Of a DNA stretch of 64,000 nucleotides, positions 41,964 through 52,943 are shown in pieces; position 1 is the first letter of the stretch; each line of letters opens with the position of its first letter. Below the pieces are notes generated by a model. The model saw nothing but the letters and a program-made list of their open reading frames with translations, had not been told where the DNA came from and made no database searches. This DNA is from Buxus sempervirens (lineage: Eukaryota; Streptophyta; Magnoliopsida; Buxales; Buxaceae): NCBI GenBank assembly GCA_947561395.2, contig OX387194.1, forward strand, positions 30,576,036 through 30,640,035, in the 5' to 3' direction. The translations under genes and the position numbers were made by a program.

Positions 41964-42075
41964 GGTCCCTGACAGGAGAGATAAACATTAGAAGGCAGAA
42001 TACATGATGTGAAATGCCAAGATGCATGATGATGCTGAGGACTTCAATTAATCTCTCTTTTTTTCTTTTTTTTTT

Positions 42076-42464
42076 TCAATTTGGCGGAGGGTCGAACTTG
42101 AGCTCCCCAACTTCCAGAAGATCTTGGACGGCATGACGAAGGCTCCAACACTCATCAGTGTCATGCCCCGGTGCTCCTCTATGGTAACCACATGTCTTGG
42201 CTGGGTCAAACCCTTTACTCGCGGACGCCCTTCTACTTGGTGGAACCTGCTCCAGGTGTCCTTCTTGCAACAAGGTGGGCAGTATTTCTGCCAGGGTATA
42301 TGGGAGCTGTGTAAACACACGGTTCTTTCTTCCTTCCTTGGTCAGAGGCTCCTTTAGCCGAGCCGGGGTGATACTGGCATGGGGACGGTCACTCCCTCTC
42401 TTGCGCTTGGCAGATCGGACCTGGTTGATCGTTCCTTCATACCTCGTGCCTTCTTCCCCCCCCC
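42076..42464 (-). CDS. gag C-terminal segment with zinc knuckle, element A (+1/-1 frame relative to capsid)
   Basis: Downstream of the C9 run at 42456-42464 this frame is open to 42076. It contains VFTQLPYTLAEILPTLLQEG and the knuckle CGYHRGAPGHDTDECWSLRH followed by AVQDLLEVGEL. It continues the gag of 42437-43495 in the neighbouring frame; a one-base slip in the homopolymer is the only visible break. It could be an assembly or replication error, or a genuine frameshift site. No separate start codon is expected. Confidence 0.7.
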
Positions 42465-43495
42465 TGGGAGGATTCTGCCATGGAGCCTCTTATCTTTCCA
42501 TCCCTAACTGCATCTTCGATCCTGCCTGCTGCCATGACTAGGTCGGTGAAGTTCGCGGCGCCCTGTCCTAACAACATTGTGAAGTATGGTTGCCCCAGCG
42601 ATGGGATGAACAACGAAGTCTGTTCTTGTTCAAGGAGCGGGGGTTGCACCACGCTTGCTAATTTCATCCATCTTTTAGCGTAGTCTCTCACAGACTCGCT
42701 ATTCTTCCTTGATAACCTTTGCAATTCTGCCCGGGTTTGAACCATCTGGCTATTCAAACGATACCGTTGGATGAACACGGCGGCCAAGTCGTTCCACGTC
42801 TTAATTTTGATTTTATCCAGACTCAAAAACCAATAGTAAGCCGTGTCAGTCAACGACTTATGGAAGAATCGTACCATGATCTGTTCTTCCTTGGCATACT
42901 GGCACATGTCGCTAGAATATGCTCTTAGGTGGTTTAGTGGGCAACCCGTGCCGTCGAATTGATGTAGCTCAGGACATTTGAACTTAGCTGGGAGCTGGAT
43001 GTCCGAAAAGAAGCAAAGGTTTTCAAGCGTAGCCTCGTTCTGCACTGTACTAGGCTGGACCTGTTTGAGGAGTTCTCTCATGGTGGCCATTTCTGCCCTG
43101 TTTTCTTCTCTTACTGTTGCCAATTTTCCTTCAAACTGCGCTTCCTGAGTTCTGTACCAGTCTTCGTCATCTTGCCCCAGTTGAGCTGGTGCGAACTGAT
43201 CTTGCTGTATGATATGGGAAGGTGCTGCTAGTGGTGGCTGTAGTGGTGCCTCGGGAGGCGGATGCCCCGGGTATAGTGGTGGTGCCATCTCTGCTTGTGG
43301 TGGGAGATGTGGCTGTGGCTGCTGGGTGGCCGGCACTGCGGATGGCGCTTGCTTCAGTTCTATTAATTCTGCCCTTAGTTCTTGGATGACGGACCCCATG
43401 CCGTCAATTCGCTGTTGCATCTCATTCACTACTGGCCCATGGCTAGATTCTGCCGCGTGTTGCCCCGGCGGTGTCGGCTCTCCTTGTTGGTCCAT
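42437..43495 (-). CDS. gag (capsid region) of element A
   Basis: The start is MDQQGEPTPPGQHAAESSHG at 43495; an upstream in-frame ATG at 43570 would include the acceptor-like tract at 43554. A proline/glutamine-rich N-terminus has a short coiled coil (MQQRIDGMGSVIQELRAEL). The Retrotrans_gag-type capsid follows: LENLCFFSDIQLPAKFKCPE, HQFDGTGCPLNHLRAYSSDM, SLTDTAYYWFLSLDKIKIKT and NSESVRDYAKRWM. The frame ends SSQGGGRRHEV at 42437 just after the C9 run, while the true C-terminus lies in the next frame (42076-42464). Apart from that slip the gag is undamaged, consistent with a recent insertion. Confidence 0.9.
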   Translation of the reverse strand: MDQQGEPTPPGQHAAESSHGPVVNEMQQRIDGMGSVIQELRAELIELKQAPSAVPATQQPQPHLPPQAEMAPPLYPGHPPPEAPLQPPLAAPSHIIQQDQFAPAQLGQDDEDWYRTQEAQFEGKLATVREENRAEMATMRELLKQVQPSTVQNEATLENLCFFSDIQLPAKFKCPELHQFDGTGCPLNHLRAYSSDMCQYAKEEQIMVRFFHKSLTDTAYYWFLSLDKIKIKTWNDLAAVFIQRYRLNSQMVQTRAELQRLSRKNSESVRDYAKRWMKLASVVQPPLLEQEQTSLFIPSLGQPYFTMLLGQGAANFTDLVMAAGRIEDAVRDGKIRGSMAESSQGGGRRHEV

Positions 43496-43553
43496 ATCGG
43501 GCCTTTTCCTTGGTCTTAACAGGTATGGACTTCTGCAAGCACTTTCTTGGTAC

Positions 43554-43572
43554 CTGAGGACAGTTAACAAGT
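43554..43572 (-). promoter_or_regulatory. Splice-acceptor-like site upstream of A gag
   Basis: The minus strand reads CTTGTTAACTGTCCTCAG|GTACCAAG, about 59 bases before the gag ATG, matching the CAG|GTACCAA site in element B. Confidence 0.35.
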
Positions 43573-43639
43573 CTTAGTGCAATTTTGCATGAATACACAA
43601 CTTTATCTGATTTATTTATTTTGTTTTCTGATATGTTTC

Positions 43640-43965
43640 GCCTAACTAATCTATTTTAGCTACCCGTAGGTAACAAGGGGAGCGAACCTGATTTTTGAAA
43701 ACTGATCTATTTCAGACGCTCGGAGGCGACTGGGAAAGAGAACCCTAATGACCGAATCTATTTTAGCTACCCATAGGCAACTCGGAGAGAGAACCCTATT
43801 TTTGAAAACTGATCTATTTTAGACGCTCGGAGGCGACTGGGAAAGAGAACCCTAGTGACCGAATCTATTTTAGCTACCCGTAGGCAACTGGGAGAGAGAA
43901 CCCTATTTTTGAAAACTGATCTATTTTAGCCGCTTGGAGGCGACTGGGAAAGAGAACCCTAGTTT
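43640..43965 (-). repeat. Hairpin tandem array of element A (about 6 units)
   Basis: It has the same unit as the D array at 13540-14765: GATCTATTTTAG, a stem-loop (GACGCTCGGAGGCGAC or GCTACCCGTAGGCAAC), then GGGAAAGAGAACCCTA. It lies between ORF1 and gag. Confidence 0.85.
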
Positions 43966-44163
43966 AGACGCTCTGAGCTTTACGTCTTGGGTGTTTTTAA
44001 ACACTTGCCGGGTTTTGCGATCTCCATGGGGGGATGCAAATAAAGGAAATTAGGTGGTCGCAGCGACCAGGAATATTGCAATTATTTAAGAAGAGGTGGT
44101 CTGTCTGAGACCGAGTTGCCCTATTGGAGGGAATTAATTCTTTTATTCCAAGTTTTTGTTTTG

Positions 44164-44976
44164 TTAAAATTTAAACAATATAGTAGCGTGCAAATGAAAC
44201 CATGTTTCAAATAAGAGGCGCCGCCGCGGCGCCAAGTATATCATGCTGATCACAAATACGACAGGTGATGACACCGTCAGGTGGTCTTGCAGCCAAATGC
44301 GGAGAAGGGGAGCGCACCCTTGAAACCTCCGAGTTCCGTTTTTGGACAAAGTCAGGGAATGGAACAGTTGAGCCAGGATCAGTGGCATGATTCGGTACCC
44401 TGCCCTGAGTTGATCCACAATTTCCATGAGGGCCAAATTAATGGTGTCTCCCCCAGTTGGAGAGAAGATTTGCGACAGAACCACAAGGGTAAAGGTGTCA
44501 AACCAAGCCCGGGGTCTTTCCTGCTTTTTGTTTCTTATTTTCTCAGCTAGGAATGTTTTGGAGACCCGAGTAAATGATTTGTCACCTCCTAAGGTCTGGA
44601 ATTCTCCCCTTGAGAGGCCAAAGAAAACACAAGCTTCATTCTTGTAGCTTTCTTTGAGACTTGGCCTAGCGGGTTCTCCTAAGTCACGAAATCGGAGGAA
44701 CAAGTCAAGTTCCTCAATTGTGGGAGTCAACTCGTTGACCCCGAATCGAAACACTGAAAGCTGGGGATCCCAGAAAAGCAGGGCTGCTTGGATCATATCC
44801 CAGTTAATCGGCACATTTAACAGGGACAAAGTCTGTCCCATGTGGTATTTGTGCTCCCATTCAATCTGCTCACTCCCTTGGAGCTGCCTTGTCCGAGAAC
44901 GGATCCAGGGGGTATCCCAGGCGCACTTCTGTATCCTAGGGAAGCGGACTCTCTCAGATGAGGACGAAGATGCCAT
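44164..44976 (-). CDS. ORF1 of element A, DUF7745-like, C-terminus replaced
   Basis: ATG at 44976 (MASSSSSERVRFPRIQKCAW), about 271 codons. The N-terminal two thirds match D and C, with FWDPQLSVFRFGVNELTPTI, FDTFTLVVLSQIFSPTGGD and RRFQGCAPLLRIWLQDHL. After VSSPV the sequence jumps: about 0.6 kb present in D (about 19750-20365) is deleted, and the frame reads out through former 3' non-coding sequence (VFVISMIYLAPRRRLLFETW). The coiled-coil tail of D is thus missing. The rest has no stop or frameshift, so the truncation was compatible with recent transposition, or ORF1 is dispensable in cis. Confidence 0.75.
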   Translation of the reverse strand: MASSSSSERVRFPRIQKCAWDTPWIRSRTRQLQGSEQIEWEHKYHMGQTLSLLNVPINWDMIQAALLFWDPQLSVFRFGVNELTPTIEELDLFLRFRDLGEPARPSLKESYKNEACVFFGLSRGEFQTLGGDKSFTRVSKTFLAEKIRNKKQERPRAWFDTFTLVVLSQIFSPTGGDTINLALMEIVDQLRAGYRIMPLILAQLFHSLTLSKNGTRRFQGCAPLLRIWLQDHLTVSSPVVFVISMIYLAPRRRLLFETWFHLHATILFKF

Positions 44977-46504
44977 GCCAACTATCCTATCAAAATTCCA
45001 AATCAATTCGAGTTTCTACATCAAACTCTCAATTAGTCCTAAGACATGTATAACAATAAGCAAAGGAATGACCACTAGCAATCCTAACATGCTTCAAAAA
45101 TAAAGCCAAAATTAAAGCAGTGCAGAAATTAACTCAGGCACACATGGTGTGTGGTCCTAAGGGTTGGAGCCAATGAAGGCACGACTCCTAGACATACCCG
45201 TGTAGAGGAGCACATTCAAGTCCCGATCAGTCTTTCTGTCTTTCGTCTGTTCTTTCATCTGCTTCCGGTGTCGGATCACAGCAAAAATTACAACTTGCCA
45301 TTGAGGGCGAATTTTTACAAGATATTTGCAAAAATTGCAAAGAATTCATCCTTAAAGCTGTTGGGAGCCAAAAGGAAGGATACAAATTGCTTCTAAAGCA
45401 GGTAGGCTAAAAATCTCTAGATCTAGGGTTTAGTGCCCATGTTCTGATCTGGCATGCTTTCATCTGTTTGTCTGATCTGGCCGGCTTTCGTCTGCTCTAA
45501 AAGACCAATCTGGACTTAAAGCGCTCCTAGCAGACTCTAATGGGTCAGGACCCATAGCATACAGGACTCCATGCATGGATCTGGGGAGGTCCCCCTGATC
45601 AAAATTAGGTGAGCTTCCTAAATTAGGGCTGAGGTCGCCCGTGATCTAGGGTTTACTCAATTTGATGCAAAAAACGGGGGTTGCTGCCCCTGATGGACTC
45701 TGAGTTTTATTCTGATTTTATTCATCATTCACATCCTACTCACCCTCTCATGGTCAACGCAAGGTTTAATCAGAAACGTTAGGTGGGGAAGGATACCCAG
45801 CCCGAGACATAAGCCTACAAGGGTCTGGACCAGTACTGGATCCTCGCGTGCCACGGCGAGAAACCAGTGGTGCTAATGGACTCCAGAAAACTGGGGGGAT
45901 GGTTTTACCCTGCTTTCCCCGGCAAGCCACGGGAGCGTAGGTGCTAATACCATCCCAAAGATCAGTTCATAGTAAGAAGAAGGGTAGGCTGCTAGAGAGG
46001 TCTAAGTTTTGGTAAAGAAGTAGCAATGTCCGAGTCGCTCATCTATCAAAGGTTGGATCATTCACGCATCCTCCGTCGTGCGTGTCACCCCACGCAGTTT
46101 TATTACACAAACTGTGGGAAATTAAAATTTACATCTATGCAATCATCCATCCACGGTGTGGTGGTGTGCCCGTGTGTGCGGTTGGGCTGCGTGCTTGTGC
46201 CTATACGGGTGAGTTTCGTCTGGATTTAGGTGATAGAGGAATCCCTACTGCCTCGTACAGTAAAGTGCAGAATTGGCACGTTTTACGATGTCCTGGGAGA
46301 ATCCCCAGGTAAGTGGAGGGTCACAGGGGACCTCTTAAATTCCACTTGCCTTAGGCAATTATCGCGTCCTTGTGGCAGGACCCCCAGAACACGTATTTAC
46401 GTGTATTCTGTACCTTGCTAAGCGGGGTAGCAAGAGTTCCTAGAATATCGCCTAAGTCACTCTTATGCTGACTCGGTCTAAGCGGGGTTCTACTGGGCTG
46501 AGTA
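44977..46504 (-). other. Leader of element A
   Basis: This is non-coding sequence between the PBS and ORF1, collinear with the D leader and, more distantly, with C. No open frame of note on the element strand. Confidence 0.6.
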
Positions 46505-46523
46505 GTCCCCAGTGGAGTCGCCA
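46505..46523 (-). promoter_or_regulatory. Primer-binding site of element A
   Basis: The minus strand TGGCGACTCCACTGGGGAC lies three bases inside the LTR end. It starts TGG, as needed to pair with a tRNA CCA end. A tRNA-Arg primer, as reported for Ogre-type elements, is the likely partner (inference). Confidence 0.8.
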
Positions 46524-46526
46524 GGC

Positions 46527-49500
46527 TGTGCGCGCGTGGGAAACGCGGCACGGGGCAAATTCGGAGTCGCCACCGCCTGATGGGGTGCAGGCGGACACCT
46601 GGGTGCCTAATCTTGTCTATTTAGGGTTTTTGGGTCTGCGGCTTGAGATTCTAAGTCGGTTCTCGGTTGCGGGCTGGGGAAGTCTGTAGACACCCCAATC
46701 CACCCTGTCAGATGACGGATCCCGTGGGTTCCCTATCTTGAGTCAGCTTTTCACTTTGGTTCTCACCCGGTTCCTAATCCCGCATGTAATTCAAATTGAG
46801 TCTTGGCGGGACCACCTGAGTTGGTGTGGGTCCCTTTAGTTGATTTTATCTCTTCTTGCTTAAGTGATCTGGGTCTGATTGGGTGCGCCCTGTTGGAAGG
46901 CCCACGGTGTCCTTGGTGGGCCTGGGTAGGCCCATGTACCCTTGGTGGGCCTCAGCCTAACCCTGAGAGGCCCTGTGGGCTTTGGATAATGGGTTGGTTT
47001 TACTTAGGGTTTAGATTCGAATTATTAGGTTGTTTTCATGCAAAAGTGGGCCGGATGGGTCCGTGGGCCCCTTGGGTGGGCCCACATGATGGCCAAGGGT
47101 ATTTTTAGACTTATCTTCTTTATATTTGAGCCAAAGTGTGCTGGTCATTGGGCTTGGGGCCCATGATCCAGGCTTTGGGGCTTTGAAAGCCCAGTTCCTT
47201 TTAGGGCTTGTGCCCTAACTCGGTTCGGTTGGTGGGTTTTAGCGGGCCCGGAAGGCCCTAGCCCCTGGTCTCGGCCAAACCATACAATTCATGCACTCAT
47301 TCATATCATGGTTCGGGCGGGCCGCATTGGTTGGGCCCATCCGATTAGCTTGATTCATTTTTACTTAGATTATTTGATTAGCATGCATTTGGTTCATTGG
47401 GCTTGGTGGGCCCCGTTGGAAGGCCCACAAGTGTGCCAAGCTGGACCGGTTGGTCCGAGTCCCAAGTTGGGTTTCCGGGTGGATCGGAAACCCTGTTGGT
47501 TCAGTTGGTTTAGCTTCGAGTCATTCAAAATTCGGCAAAGGATCAATGAGATGCAAAAAATCATGCTGCTGTGTGTATCCGGCAACTCAGGCCGGATACA
47601 CAGGGTCTTCAGGTGATCCGGCCAGAGCTGCCGGATACACAGAAGCCTTAGGTTATCTGGCCTTAGTTGCCGGATAAACCTAGGCTACAGGTGATCCGGC
47701 CTGAGTTGCCGGATCACCCTGCAGTGGCCATTTTTGGGCATTCTGCCACTGGGGGTGACTTCCAGGGGTTCCCAGGAGCATGTAGAAGGTCTTGTGGGCT
47801 CCTGGATGAGCCCACGCAGGTTCAGGTTTGGGAGAAGCCACACTTGGCTTCTCCTTTTAGCTTCTTCAGCAAAACAGATGGGGGCTGGGGGTGATGGAGC
47901 ATGCTTGCACACAAAAGGAGAACAGCAATAAACTATAGGCATGAGTCATGCATTAGACAAGTAAAATCTTAAAGAAAGGAGAGAGGAGGGGGGCTTATCG
48001 TGGGGATACATTTGATCATATACCAAGGAGGAACATACTCCTCCTATAAATGCCTAGAAACAGCACCCTAAGATAACTACCAAGGCAAGATGTGAATAAA
48101 ATCCCATGCTTAAGGGAGAACCCCACGTGGACCTCCTAACCGGATGGATTCTTAGACCATAAAAAAAGGAACTAGAGCATGCTTAAACAGGACAGGGACA
48201 TGGCCCTCATGCAAAAGAAGAATCCATACAAAATATTTTCAGAAAAATCTAAATTTATTATATGTTGAACACAATGTGGTAGGGAACAATACCTGGGGTT
48301 CTTGAACCCTTGAGCAAGGTGGAGCCCCCTCCTTGAGGCTTGAACAGCAGCTGGGGCTCCTCCTTTGGCACAACAGCAGCTCCTCCTCTTTGCTTCAACC
48401 GGAGAAAGGAAAAGGAAGGAAGGCCAAGGCTTGGGGGGCTTTGATCTTTGCTTGGAGGTGAAAGGGGGTTGAGAGAGGTGAAGAAGATGGGATTCGGGGT
48501 GGGTAGGTGAGAGAAGAGAGCTAGGAAACCAAAGAAACAAAGGCCAACCCCGGAATGAGCTGCTGTTTGCTATTTATAAGCAAACTTAATGTATCCGGAC
48601 TTGAAGTCCGGATACACTAAGGCTCCTTTGTATCCGGACTTGAAGTCCGGATACACTAAGGCTCATTTGTATCCGGTCTTCAAGTCCGGATACAAACACA
48701 ATCATTCGAAAATTAAATGCCGCTGCGGATTTGTCGGGCGATCGGCGCGGATCTCGCGCGAATATCTTGATGTATCCGGTCCTCAAGTCCGGTCATGAAG
48801 GGAAGCTAGTGTATCCGGTATATGTGACCGGATACAAATCGGAAAATTACGGATTTGCCCTTCGACTTGACCGATTTGACCGATTCGACCGATTTGACCC
48901 TTTTTGATATTTACGGATCGCCCGTACGAAATTTTTATATTTAAGATTTAGTCCCTGAGATATTTTGCTGCGTTGGCTGCCACGTGTGCAGCTTTTGCGC
49001 CACGTGTGCAGTTTCCGGCTTTTGTTACTCGGAAACTTCGACAGATCATATCTCCTTCATCCGAACTCCGATTTGAGCAAACTCAATTGTGTTAAACTCG
49101 TATCGGAGCCCTCTATTTAATGACATGGGGCTAAGCACTTGGCACGGATTCCGAGAAAAAGTCAACTCTTGGCTTTTCCTTAAGTTTGACTGCCCTTAGA
49201 ACCTTTATCCGGACTCCGATTCCTGCAAACCCAGTTGCGCTGGAACCGTGTCGGGATTCTCCATCCATTGGGATAAATTAGGGTATTTGGCACGGAAATC
49301 GAGGAAAAGTCAACTCTTGGCTTTCCCTCAAGTTTGACCGCCCGCAGAACCTTTATCCGGACTCCGATTCCTGCAAACCCAGTTGCGTTGGGACCGTGTC
49401 GGCATTCTTTATCCAACGGGATAGACCAAGGTTAGCCAAATTTCACTTGATTAAAAGGTCAACTTTTCGCCTCTCAGGGTTTGACTTTTTAGCCGGGTTT

Positions 49501-49544
49501 TACATTTTCTGGCTTTTTGGGAGCGCAAAAATGAGGTGCTTACA
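46527..49544 (-). repeat. 5' LTR of element A (3018 bp)
   Basis: The termini TGTGCGCGCG / GGTGCTTACA match the 3' LTR, with about two dozen single-base differences and one 1-base indel seen by eye. Palindrome clusters lie at 47571-47719 and 48590-48840 and the TATA box at 48571-48579. Confidence 0.95.
48590..48840 (-). repeat. Palindrome cluster upstream of the TATA box, A 5' LTR
   Basis: This is the counterpart of 37241-37490 and retains the two perfect 13-bp-arm units, so the cluster sits in the LTR that would act as promoter. Confidence 0.9.
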
Positions 49545-51092
49545 CTCACCACTGACAACACATTAAACCAACTATTATCATCGTCATGTATAACCCAATA
49601 CAACTCATCACAGGTCACTTCGGACCAGAACAGAACTCATGGAACACCAATGGATATTTTAACCCAAAACTAATAAATTCCACCAGTAGTACAATTCTTT
49701 TACTCATACAAAACAATATTCAAAAACCGGCTCAAAAATTTGAGAATCACATAAATCCAGATTAAACATGTTGGAAACAATGTTAAAACATAGATAAGAC
49801 TAAAATACTAACCCAGAGTATCAAGAATAGAAATTTGACTCCCAACAGTCATTCGAACATCACTTTTGGAGACTAAACAAAACCTACCAGAATTGACTCA
49901 ATGACCTCCGAAAGTTTGGAACAGATAAGAATGTCTCTAGCCACCTAAACGGACTTATGGAGAAGAGGTGTAAATATTAAAGTGCCAAAAATAGGCTCAG
50001 ATAGGTCAGTCGCACAATCCTTGGAAAAACAGAGGGTGCGTTGACCTCTGTCCCTTGGCACCAGGTCGGCGCCAACTCGGCGGACCCGATTTCTCATATG
50101 CGGTGAGCTACCGCAAGGAGAAATAGGTTGGCGGCAACTTGGCGGAAGCTCCCCTATTTCTCGATAAAACTTTTTACTCACTCTTAACACAAAATAGCTA
50201 TGACCGACCTATTTTCAAGCCTCTGTGACAATTTTCCTATGCATCTACCACCCTCAGAAGACATTTAAACATGGTTCGAAATTAATCCAACACTTTACAG
50301 GTTACGACTCCAAAATCTCTTCGAAAACCAAGTTCAAAACTAAGGTATTTCCATAACCATGCATTACGGCTAATCTCAGAACACAAAACCCAGAAACAAC
50401 GGTTTAAAATGATGCTACTCACTTGTTATACGCTCAAATACTTGCAACTGCAACTTCTATAACCGCAAGTTCAACTATTGATCTCCACCCAGTTTCTTCG
50501 TCACAAGATGGTTTCTGAACACTCACTGATTGGCAGGAAACCACACGTCTGCTCTTCTTCAAAAGCCCTAGAACTCCAGCCGCAATTTCCTTCGAGTTCA
50601 AAGTGTGCCAAACCCTACGCTCTGAAATACACTGAGTATTTATACTCACCCTACCCAACTCATGGTTCGTTGCATGCTCGCCCACGCATCTCCTTACATG
50701 TGCAGTTTTCCTAGCCCTTTGATCTATTGAATTGATTCTCCACCTAATCACCCACATATATAATTATTTTTATTTAAAACAATTGAACTCAAACAGCATA
50801 ATAATTCTAATTAAAATTGGCACATTACTAACCTTAATTTATCTCGCCTTCACGCCTAATGTCTAGAATCCCCAATATACCCTTGCTTGCTACAATACCA
50901 AACCACCAACCCCACTAAAGAAACTAAATTAACGGATTTGCCCCTTTTAAGAATTTCTCCTATATTACTTTCTTTTAAGTATTTTTCTCTAAATAATTCC
51001 CTTTTCTCTATTTCTAAGATTTTCCATTAATTAAACTAATTAACAACAAAAATCTAATATTTTTAATGTTATTAAAAATTCGGGATTTTACA
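49545..51092 (+). mobile_element. Family X LTR, right fragment of the copy split by element A
   Basis: It begins with the TSD CTCAC and continues the X sequence of 34958-35177, ending GGGATTTTACA at 51092, equivalent to 19255 of the intact solo LTR. It is more diverged than the copies at 16882 and 60132, so this X insertion is older. The ORF fragments at 49945-50757 are not supported. Confidence 0.75.
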
Positions 51093-52290
51093 CTGAATCT
51101 TTGAATGGCGGTCATGCTCGCCGCTAAAGTCCCTTTTCTCTTCCCCGCACCAAATCGGCCCTATTTATTTTAATTTTTACGACCCCACCCCCTAGTTTTT
51201 ATTTTTACGAACAAAGCCCCCCACATCCATCCATCCATCCATCCCCCCATCCACTCTACTTGACAACCTTCTCTCATTTGGTATGTAAAGTGGTTGTTTT
51301 CACTAATAAACAGATGAAAGAGTCCAAAGATTAGACCCAATGGGCTCAGGTAAAGGAAGAAAACAGGTAAAGTAGCCTACATGAAAGGATACAACAATTT
51401 GGAGTCTTAATTAATTGTTTAAAAGAAAAAATAGCACCACTTCATATTGTAAACTCACATTTAATCTCATGCTATATCTAAATCATCAGATCTATAAATT
51501 ATGTTGTAACTTGTATACTCTCCAACAAATCCAGAACCCAATGGATGTCTGTGCAACTTGCATTTTAGTTCTCACAACTATTTATTACTGGTAAAAGATG
51601 GGTAATTATGTCTTGAGAAGAGCCAAGAAAGTGAATGGATATTTTAGCAAAATCAACAAAAGGTTAGTCACCATCTAAAAGGGAAGGCACCTAAATCATA
51701 GTCTAGACAGAAACATAGCCATCATAAGTATAATAAGAAACATATTATGTGATATTATTGTAAAAGGCAACACCAAATAGGCAAGGATAATTCGTCGCAA
51801 TTAGTAACGTACTATTTAGTTACTTTAGTCTACGACAGAAGTTATAGAAAGAATCAATAGGGTATGTGGGCCATTATTTATAGCTAATGGCAATTCGTTT
51901 CACCACAGAAATATTTAACAAAAATACAAGGTGGGTCTTTGAGCTTGGGTGATCATATAGTTCCTTGTGTTAAAATCATCTTAAAGCAAATAAAGTGTTT
52001 AATCCACTTCTAATGGTTCAAATAGATTGAGATTGAATGACAAACCAGTTATGAACAAATGCAAAAGGAAACATCAAACAGGAATTTTATCAAACAGATA
52101 CGTGTTTGTAAAGTAACTCTAAAAGATCTAATAAATTCAGGAAATTAAATTAATAATAAAATACTTCAAAGAGTTGTACATACCTAGTAGTGAGGGCTGT
52201 GTGAGAGGACAGATGGCCATACTGTCCATTTGCACCATCTTTTGTTTGGGAAAGTCCCATCCTTTCCATTTGCATTAGCTTCTGGTTTAG
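51093..52290. other. Unassigned AT-rich sequence
   Basis: No element or gene recognised with confidence. A (CCAT)n stretch lies at about 51229-51248. A short minus-strand open stretch (52184-52290) ends at a donor-like AG|GTATGTAC and may be a relic exon, but no family match is known. Confidence 0.4.
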
Positions 52291-52295
52291 GAGAC
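52291..52295 (+). repeat. Target-site duplication GAGAC (left copy)
   Basis: GAGAC recurs at 52939-52943 right of the solo LTR. Confidence 0.85.
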
Positions 52296-52938
52296 TGATG
52301 CAGGGGGATCCGAGACAGATGATGCGGAGCTGTTAGATTGTACATTGATGGCGCTGGAATACCATGAGTTGGCAGAGCATCGCAAAGGCAGGAAGTGATG
52401 GTGATATATTTCTAATTGGGGCAGTTTTGAGCGCGTTTTAGTATTTTGGCCATAACTTTGGCTACGGTTATCGGAATCGTACATATGACCCAAATTCGGA
52501 AAGATATTTCCGGTGCGCACGCCATGTTACATGACTAAAGTCGATGTGCACCTTTATCGATCTCAAAATCCGCTGTTTTCCCCTCCGAATTGCTATTCTT
52601 AGTTATTTGTTGCTATTTTTGGTAATACTTCGTTTGTCAATTAGGAAGTGATTTTAAACCCGATTTGGGCTAGATTTTTCATAGGATGCTTATTTATTTC
52701 TATATTTTATTTAGGCATGCCTTAAGGGATTTTGCCGTTTTTAGTAACTTTCCAGTATAGACGATTTTGGCTATAAAGTCCGGCTTGTGGACTCAATTGA
52801 GGGGACTTTGATGAATTAATATTGAATTGAACTTCAGAGACGTTTTTCTCTGTGTTTTGGGCAAGCTGCTTGTGTTCTTCCCTATTTATCATCTGTTCGA
52901 ACTAGCCTACAGAATAATCTCTATTCTGTTTGGCGTCA
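52296..52938 (+). mobile_element. Solo LTR of family Y, copy 1 (643 bp)
   Basis: It runs from TGATGCAGGGGGATC to TTTGGCGTCA (TG...CA) with TSD GAGAC. Copy 2 at 54951-55594 is collinear along its full length, which fixes the ends. The first 33 codons on the plus strand are open (SETDDAELLDCTLMALEYHE), perhaps the end of a polyprotein overlapping the LTR. The superfamily is not determined. Confidence 0.88.
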
Positions 52939-52943
52939 GAGAC

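Larger units (their letters stand above)
35178..49544 (-). mobile_element. Element A: complete young Tat-type LTR element, 14.4 kb, ORF1 + gag + knuckle ORF, no pol
   Basis: Two LTRs of 3019 and 3018 bp flank 8.3 kb of internal sequence. A perfect TSD CTCAC is present at 35173-35177 and 49545-49549. PBS and PPT are both intact. Internal order leftward: leader, ORF1, hairpin array, gag (capsid and knuckle), coiled-coil/knuckle ORF, 2 kb spacer, 145-bp-periodic hairpin array, PPT. No protease, RT, RNase H or integrase sequence is recognisable. Roughly two dozen LTR differences were counted by eye (under 1%), implying recent insertion, so it was mobilised in trans. Confidence 0.92.
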
